Shown: positions 5,035 to 8,158 of the stretch, piece by piece
How the letters are laid out: every line of letters starts with the position of its first letter
How positions within the stretch are numbered: position 1 is the stretch's first letter
Source of the DNA: Clostridia bacterium
GTDB lineage: Bacteria; Bacillota; Sulfobacillia; SLMV01
Length of the DNA: 8,158 nt
Direction: 5' to 3'
Assembly (NCBI GenBank): GCA_007133365.1
Contig: SLMV01000057.1
Location: forward strand, 1 to 8,158
Translations under genes and position numbers: made by a program
Notes under the pieces: model-generated
What the model saw: only the letters and a program-made list of their open reading frames with translations
What the model was told of the DNA's origin: nothing
Databases searched by the model: none

Positions 5035-6827
5035 GAGGCGGATTTGGGCGTCGCATGACCTCCGGAAAAGAAACCGATTTTGCGCTTTCTAAACTTCACC
5101 CGCGCGCGATTCAACTTGTGCTCAACCATTTTAAGCGACATGCCGTGCCGCTCCTCGTGGCCTTGGGATCCATGGTCATCGTCACCATGATGAGTTTGGC
5201 GGGGCCGTATTTGACCAAAGTCGCCATCGATGACTACATCGTGACCGGCGATTTGAACGGGCTCACTTGGATTGCCCTCTTGATCCTCCTCAGCTATGGC
5301 GTTTTTTGGGGGGGATCCTTTTGGCAGACCTTTCTTTCGAGCTGGGTCGCCCAGCGCTTTATCGGCGACCTCCGGATCCAACTTTATGATCACATACAAC
5401 GACAATCCATTGATTTTTTCCACCGCAGACGAACGGGCGACCTATTATCTCGGATCGTGCACGATTTGGAGACCGTTTCCGAACTCGTGACGTCCGGCTT
5501 CATTCATCTTTTAAATGATGTGCTGACGCTTCTCGGGATCGCGATCATCTTATGGGTGTTGGACCCACCCCTAGCCCTCGTCACCTTCTTCGTCCTTCCT
5601 CCCATCGCCTGGATTATGAACAGGTTAGGCAAGAAGATGCGGCAGGCGTATACGGAGGTACGGGAGCGCTTGGCTGATCTGAATGTCGATGTGGAAGAAA
5701 GCCTCTCGGGCATTCGCGTGGTGCAGGCCCTGAATCGAGAAGCGGCGAAAAGTGGAACCTTCAGCCGCCTGAGCTGGGACAACTTGCGGGCCAATTTACG
5801 AGCCGCCTCTTTGTTTGCCTTGTTGTTTCCCACCATGACCATCAGTCGAGTGGCCGGAGAATCCCTCGTTCTTTGGTATGGGGGTTGGCGGGTGGTAGCC
5901 GGAACCCTTACCCTGGGCGTCATCATTGCCTTTTTGGGATATGTGCGCCGTTTCTTCGCCCCCCTGGCCGAACTTAGCCAAATATACAATACCCTCCAGC
6001 ATGCCGGTGCCTCCTTGCACCGAGCTGTAGAGATTCTAGAAGAAGTCCCTTCGGTTACCGAGCCGTCCCTGCCCCAAAGCCCCTCCGAGGGATTCAAAGG
6101 CGAAATCGTCTTTGACCGGGTCGCCTTCACTTATGACCAAGAACAAGAACACGTTTTAAGCGGATTTGATCTATCGATCAAGCCGGGCGAGACATTTGCC
6201 TTGGTAGGTCCGACGGGGGCGGGCAAAACCACGGTGGTCAACCTGCTCACTCGCCTTTACGATCCCACCGAAGGGGCGATCCGGATTGACGGCATCGATC
6301 TTCGTGCAATCGCGTCCCGAGACCTCCGTCGCATCATGGCGGTCGTCCCTCAGTCCGTGTTCTTATTCAACCGAAGCCTTCGAGAAAATATCCGGGTGGG
6401 ACGCCCTCAGGCGACAGATGAAGAGGTCGAAACCGTTGCCAAACTCGTGGGTGCCCATTACTTTATTCGGCGACTTCCCGATGGATACGAAACGCGAGTG
6501 GGAGAAGGAGGATCGCGGCTCTCGGGAGGGCAACGACAATTGATTGCTTTGGCCCGCGCTTTGCTCGCGCAGCCTCGGATTATGATCCTCGATGAGGCAA
6601 CGTCCAGCGTGGATCCGCATTCGGAACGGCGGATCCGACAGGCCATGCCGAGCATTTTACAGGGAAAAACCGCCCTCATGATCGCCCATCGACTCTCGAC
6701 ACTTGAAAGCGCGGACCGCATTGGCATGATTGGAGAAGGGCAATTACAAAAAATCGGTACCCATCGCCAATTGATGCAAACGTCGCCCCTCTATCGGGAT
6801 CTGGTAAAAAAGCAACACGTCTCTTGA
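5031..6827 (+). CDS. Half-size ABC exporter, second subunit
   Basis: This 598-residue half-transporter is the same length as its upstream partner from that gene's preferred start. The membrane domain has about six helices (near 38-59, 79-99, 158-178, 180-198, 259-282 and 290-306). The coupling-region motif FFHRRRTGDLLSRI is typical of MsbA/LmrA/BmrC-like exporters. The ATPase domain has Walker A GPTGAGKTT (393-401), Q-loop Gln441, signature LSGGQ (497-501), Walker B ending in Asp521-Glu522 and switch His553 in AHRLS. All catalytic residues are present. If the pair is a heterodimer, both ATP sites would appear competent, unlike pairs such as BmrCD or TM287/288 that have one degenerate site. 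The start is fixed by GAGGAGGAG upstream; Met9 is a less likely alternative. A T6G7 run at 5302-5314 lies in the second helix. No intrinsic terminator follows the stop. Confidence 0.95.
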   Translation: MRGGFGRRMTSGKETDFALSKLHPRAIQLVLNHFKRHAVPLLVALGSMVIVTMMSLAGPYLTKVAIDDYIVTGDLNGLTWIALLILLSYGVFWGGSFWQTFLSSWVAQRFIGDLRIQLYDHIQRQSIDFFHRRRTGDLLSRIVHDLETVSELVTSGFIHLLNDVLTLLGIAIILWVLDPPLALVTFFVLPPIAWIMNRLGKKMRQAYTEVRERLADLNVDVEESLSGIRVVQALNREAAKSGTFSRLSWDNLRANLRAASLFALLFPTMTISRVAGESLVLWYGGWRVVAGTLTLGVIIAFLGYVRRFFAPLAELSQIYNTLQHAGASLHRAVEILEEVPSVTEPSLPQSPSEGFKGEIVFDRVAFTYDQEQEHVLSGFDLSIKPGETFALVGPTGAGKTTVVNLLTRLYDPTEGAIRIDGIDLRAIASRDLRRIMAVVPQSVFLFNRSLRENIRVGRPQATDEEVETVAKLVGAHYFIRRLPDGYETRVGEGGSRLSGGQRQLIALARALLAQPRIMILDEATSSVDPHSERRIRQAMPSILQGKTALMIAHRLSTLESADRIGMIGEGQLQKIGTHRQLMQTSPLYRDLVKKQHVS

Positions 6828-6993
6828 CACTGGACTGGGAAAAGCAAAAAGGAACCGCGATTGCCGCACTACCGACGCCGCGAACGATTTGATGTCCCCG
6901 AGCGGACTTGGCGTCCACCGGCTAAGGGCCGAGTTCGACACAATCTCGGCATGCACCGCCCTCCCGCGTCCTTTTCGAACGCATCGGGCGCCC

Positions 6994-7012
6994 GTTGGTT
7001 GCTCTAACCAAC
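6994..7012 (+). terminator. Perfect 7-bp hairpin, weak candidate end signal for the ABC operon
   Basis: GTTGGTT (6994-7000) pairs with AACCAAC (7006-7012) across a GCTCT loop. It lies 167 bases after the ABC stop codon, and only CTTAT follows instead of a U run. Termination here would be inefficient; it may be a regulatory or chance hairpin. Confidence 0.25.
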
Positions 7013-7180
7013 TTATCGGAACCCTCGGCATGCCGTTCGTACGTACAACCGCCGATTTCAATAATGCCGCGAGCCCCTGATCTTCCAATCACCAGCACCT
7101 CGAGTCTTTCGCTCGCTTTACCCAAAGCGCACCTGCCGGAAGTGGGGGGAACCGAAAACGATCCCCTTCGTCAATACCCT

Positions 7181-7199
7181 AACGATCGTTGCCAACGAT
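7181..7199. promoter_or_regulatory. AACGAT repeat cluster with a 10-bp palindrome
   Basis: The palindrome AACGATCGTT (7181-7190) is followed by another AACGAT (7194-7199), with a third copy about 24 bases upstream (7157-7162). It lies 33-51 bases before the start of the small membrane protein gene, a suitable place for a regulator site. Its significance is unproven. Confidence 0.2.
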
Positions 7200-7214
7200 G
7201 CCATCCTTCAAAAG

Positions 7215-7231
7215 AAAGGGGGCAACCCTTT
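7215..7231 (+). promoter_or_regulatory. Hairpin that sequesters the Shine-Dalgarno of the small gene
   Basis: AAAGGG (7215-7220) pairs perfectly with CCCTTT (7226-7231) across the loop GGCAA, and the ATG begins at the next base. The purine-rich AAAGGGGG that must bind the ribosome is half in the stem and half in the loop. A six-pair stem is only moderately stable, so this could act as a translational brake or thermosensor-like element, or simply be fortuitous. Confidence 0.4.
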
Positions 7232-7444
7232 ATGTTCTCACTTGGAACGGGGATTGGTTATGCCGGTCTCATCATCACGCTCATCGGGCTCTTGTGGTGG
7301 GGTTTGCAATTTCAACGGGGTATTCGGAACCGATGGCCGACAATTCTCGTCATTGCCGGCATCAGCACCGCATTCGCCGGTTATTGGCTCACCCCAACCG
7401 GCTGCGCAAACTTCGAACGGATTTTCGGGCTTATTATCCGATAG
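7232..7444 (+). CDS. Small hypothetical two-TM membrane protein
   Basis: A 70-residue frame starts at ATG 7232, with AAAGGGGG ending nine bases upstream. The protein is almost entirely two hydrophobic helices (about residues 8-26 and 34-52), separated by a basic loop (QRGIRNRWP). By the positive-inside rule this puts the loop in the cytoplasm and both ends outside. A conserved-looking TPTGC with one Cys follows the second helix, then NFERIFGLIIR. The amphipathic pattern, Shine-Dalgarno and Arg-rich turn argue that it is real. I do not recognise the family. It is separated from the ABC operon by 404 bases and converges on the ACR3 gene with a 52-base gap, so neither neighbour is an operon partner. 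An expressed small stress or transport-associated membrane protein is possible but not shown. Confidence 0.55.
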   Translation: MFSLGTGIGYAGLIITLIGLLWWGLQFQRGIRNRWPTILVIAGISTAFAGYWLTPTGCANFERIFGLIIR

Positions 7445-7496
7445 GCGGTGCGCCTTCGATCTAAATTCCGGCACCTCTCGGTTAAAGCAGGCGATC
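7445..7496. other. Convergent gap between the small gene and the ACR3 gene
   Basis: Fifty-two bases separate the two converging stop codons. AGGCG (7443-7447) and CGCCT (7451-7455) form a 5-bp hairpin with a 3-nt loop, overlapping the small gene's stop. There is no T run, so a terminator for either gene is not clear. Confidence 0.25.
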
Positions 7497-8158
7497 CTAG
7501 GCGGCTTTTTGAGCGAACCAATGTTTCGTCCTCAAAGAAAATTGAACGAGAAGCAGCATGAGCGGCACCTCAATTAGCATCCCGGTGACCGCCGCTAAGG
7601 TCGCGCCCGAATCGAGGCCGTACAACGTAATGGCCATGGCGATGGCAACCTCAAAGTGATTACTGGCAGCGATCTGCGCAGTAGGAGCCGCATCCTCATA
7701 AGGGAGTCCGAAGAGTCGGGCGGCACCGTAACCGATCCCAAAAATGGCGAGGATCTGTATGATCAGAGGAATGAGTACAAACAACACCAGGATGGGATTG
7801 CCCAAGACAATGCTCGATTGCGGCGTGACGATCGCCACGATGGTAAAGAGAAGGGCGGCCGGCGACACAAAGTGAAGCTTGCGCGTAAACGCCTCAAACT
7901 GCGCTTCCCCTTTTCGATGCAACAAAATCTTTCGGGTGTAGTATCCAGCCACGAGCGGCAAACCGACGTAGGCCAGCACACCGAAGGCGACCCGGACAAT
8001 CGGAACCGGAACATCAGCAACCGGCAAAAGCAATACCGCCAAGGGGCCGTACAGGAAGACCATCGATAAAGAGTTAAAGGCAACCATGACGACGACATGT
8101 CCCATATTGCCGCGCGAGAGGTATCCCCACACCAACACCATCGCCGTGCACGGCGCAA
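7497..8158 (-). CDS. acr3: ACR3-family arsenite efflux transporter, C-terminal two-thirds
   Basis: The reverse-strand frame ends at 7497-7499 (TAG) and runs off the right edge. ATG 8141 is internal because coding sense continues beyond it. The edge reads APCTAMVLVWG, the ACR3 motif with the Cys essential for arsenite transport (codon 8148-8150, Cys129 in the well-studied Alkaliphilus Acr3). Further ACR3 marks are YLSRGN, YVGLPLVAGYY, GLPYEDAAP and SNHFEVAIA, whose Glu (codon 7650-7652) matches the second essential residue. About six to seven helices are present; the 3-4 N-terminal helices are missing from the window. The protein expels As(III), and sometimes Sb(III), using the proton gradient in the inner membrane. 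It is usually part of an ars operon with arsR and arsC, which would lie beyond 8158. It has all the expected residues and no sign of decay. Confidence 0.93.
   Translation of the reverse strand, partial: APCTAMVLVWGYLSRGNMGHVVVMVAFNSLSMVFLYGPLAVLLLPVADVPVPIVRVAFGVLAYVGLPLVAGYYTRKILLHRKGEAQFEAFTRKLHFVSPAALLFTIVAIVTPQSSIVLGNPILVLFVLIPLIIQILAIFGIGYGAARLFGLPYEDAAPTAQIAASNHFEVAIAMAITLYGLDSGATLAAVTGMLIEVPLMLLLVQFSLRTKHWFAQKAA

Larger units (their letters stand above)
6828..7231. other. Gene-poor spacer after the ABC operon
   Basis: About 400 bases without a supported gene; the open frames on either strand lack ribosome binding sites and family resemblance. Visible structures are CGGGCGCCCG (6985-6994) running into a 7-bp stem-loop (6994-7012), a 10-bp direct repeat CTCGGCATGC (6945-6954 and 7024-7033), and three AACGAT copies near 7157, 7181 and 7194, the middle one inside the palindrome AACGATCGTT (7181-7190). 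I could not find a well-formed promoter for the small gene that follows. Confidence 0.45.

Noticed and set aside
5504..6130. 208-residue reverse open frame inside the second ABC gene
   Set aside because: The forward strand has a full canonical exporter here; the reverse product is Arg/Lys/Ser-rich and has no family features.
6922..7125. Reverse-strand segment with a faint resemblance to a universal stress protein C terminus (LVIGRSGARG...)
   Set aside because: Only about ten residues look similar, the expected preceding region is taken up by the forward small gene, and there is no matching N-terminal half in any reverse frame.
1..8158. CRISPR arrays, tRNA or rRNA genes, insertion sequences, phage genes or defence systems
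   Set aside because: No regularly spaced repeats, cloverleaf-like segments, transposase motifs or terminal inverted repeats were seen; the accessory content is limited to transporters and one small unknown.

Overview
The window is about 8.2 kb of bacterial chromosome of moderate GC content. One partial gene (an MFS transporter tail) lies at the left edge and another (an ACR3 arsenite exporter, reverse strand) at the right edge. The host is probably a member of the Bacillota. Two genes have near-perfect Shine-Dalgarno sequences (GGAGGTGAT at 2482, GAGGAGGAG at 5017), one promoter matches the sigma-A/sigma-70 consensus at all 12 hexamer positions, and bPH_4-type membrane proteins and half-size ABC exporter pairs are common there. 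The ACR3 gene fits a metal-exposed, possibly acidic habitat, but the genus cannot be fixed from this sequence alone.

Layout from left to right: (1) the C-terminal end of an MFS permease (to 230). (2) A roughly 310-base non-coding stretch with a plausible promoter (259-286) and a strongly structured leader: a 50-nt long-stem hairpin at 376-425, then short helices that compete with each other. (3) A 553-residue gamma-glutamyltransferase-superfamily protein (540-2201) with no signal peptide. Ser371 stands where the family has its nucleophilic Thr, and the usual glutamate-binding residues are largely replaced. (4) A GC-rich hairpin at 2278-2311. (5) A small bPH_4-like membrane protein starting at GTG 2494. 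(6) A spacer with a consensus promoter (TTGACA, 16 bp, TATAAT) and an AT-rich inverted repeat overlapping it. (7) Two half-size ABC exporters joined by an ATGA overlap. From the preferred starts each is exactly 598 residues, and both keep all standard ATPase motifs. (8) About 400 bases with no convincing gene, then a 70-residue two-TM protein whose Shine-Dalgarno sits inside a hairpin touching the start codon. (9) The convergent, partial ACR3 gene.

The two ABC genes clearly form a transcription unit with its own promoter and probably make a heterodimeric exporter. The other genes look like independent neighbours with a membrane-transport theme (MFS, ABC, ACR3). Most worth follow-up are the atypical Ntn-hydrolase active site of the GGT-like protein together with its structured leader, and the hairpin-masked start of the small membrane protein. 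I saw no CRISPR array, tRNA, rRNA, insertion sequence or clear attachment site.
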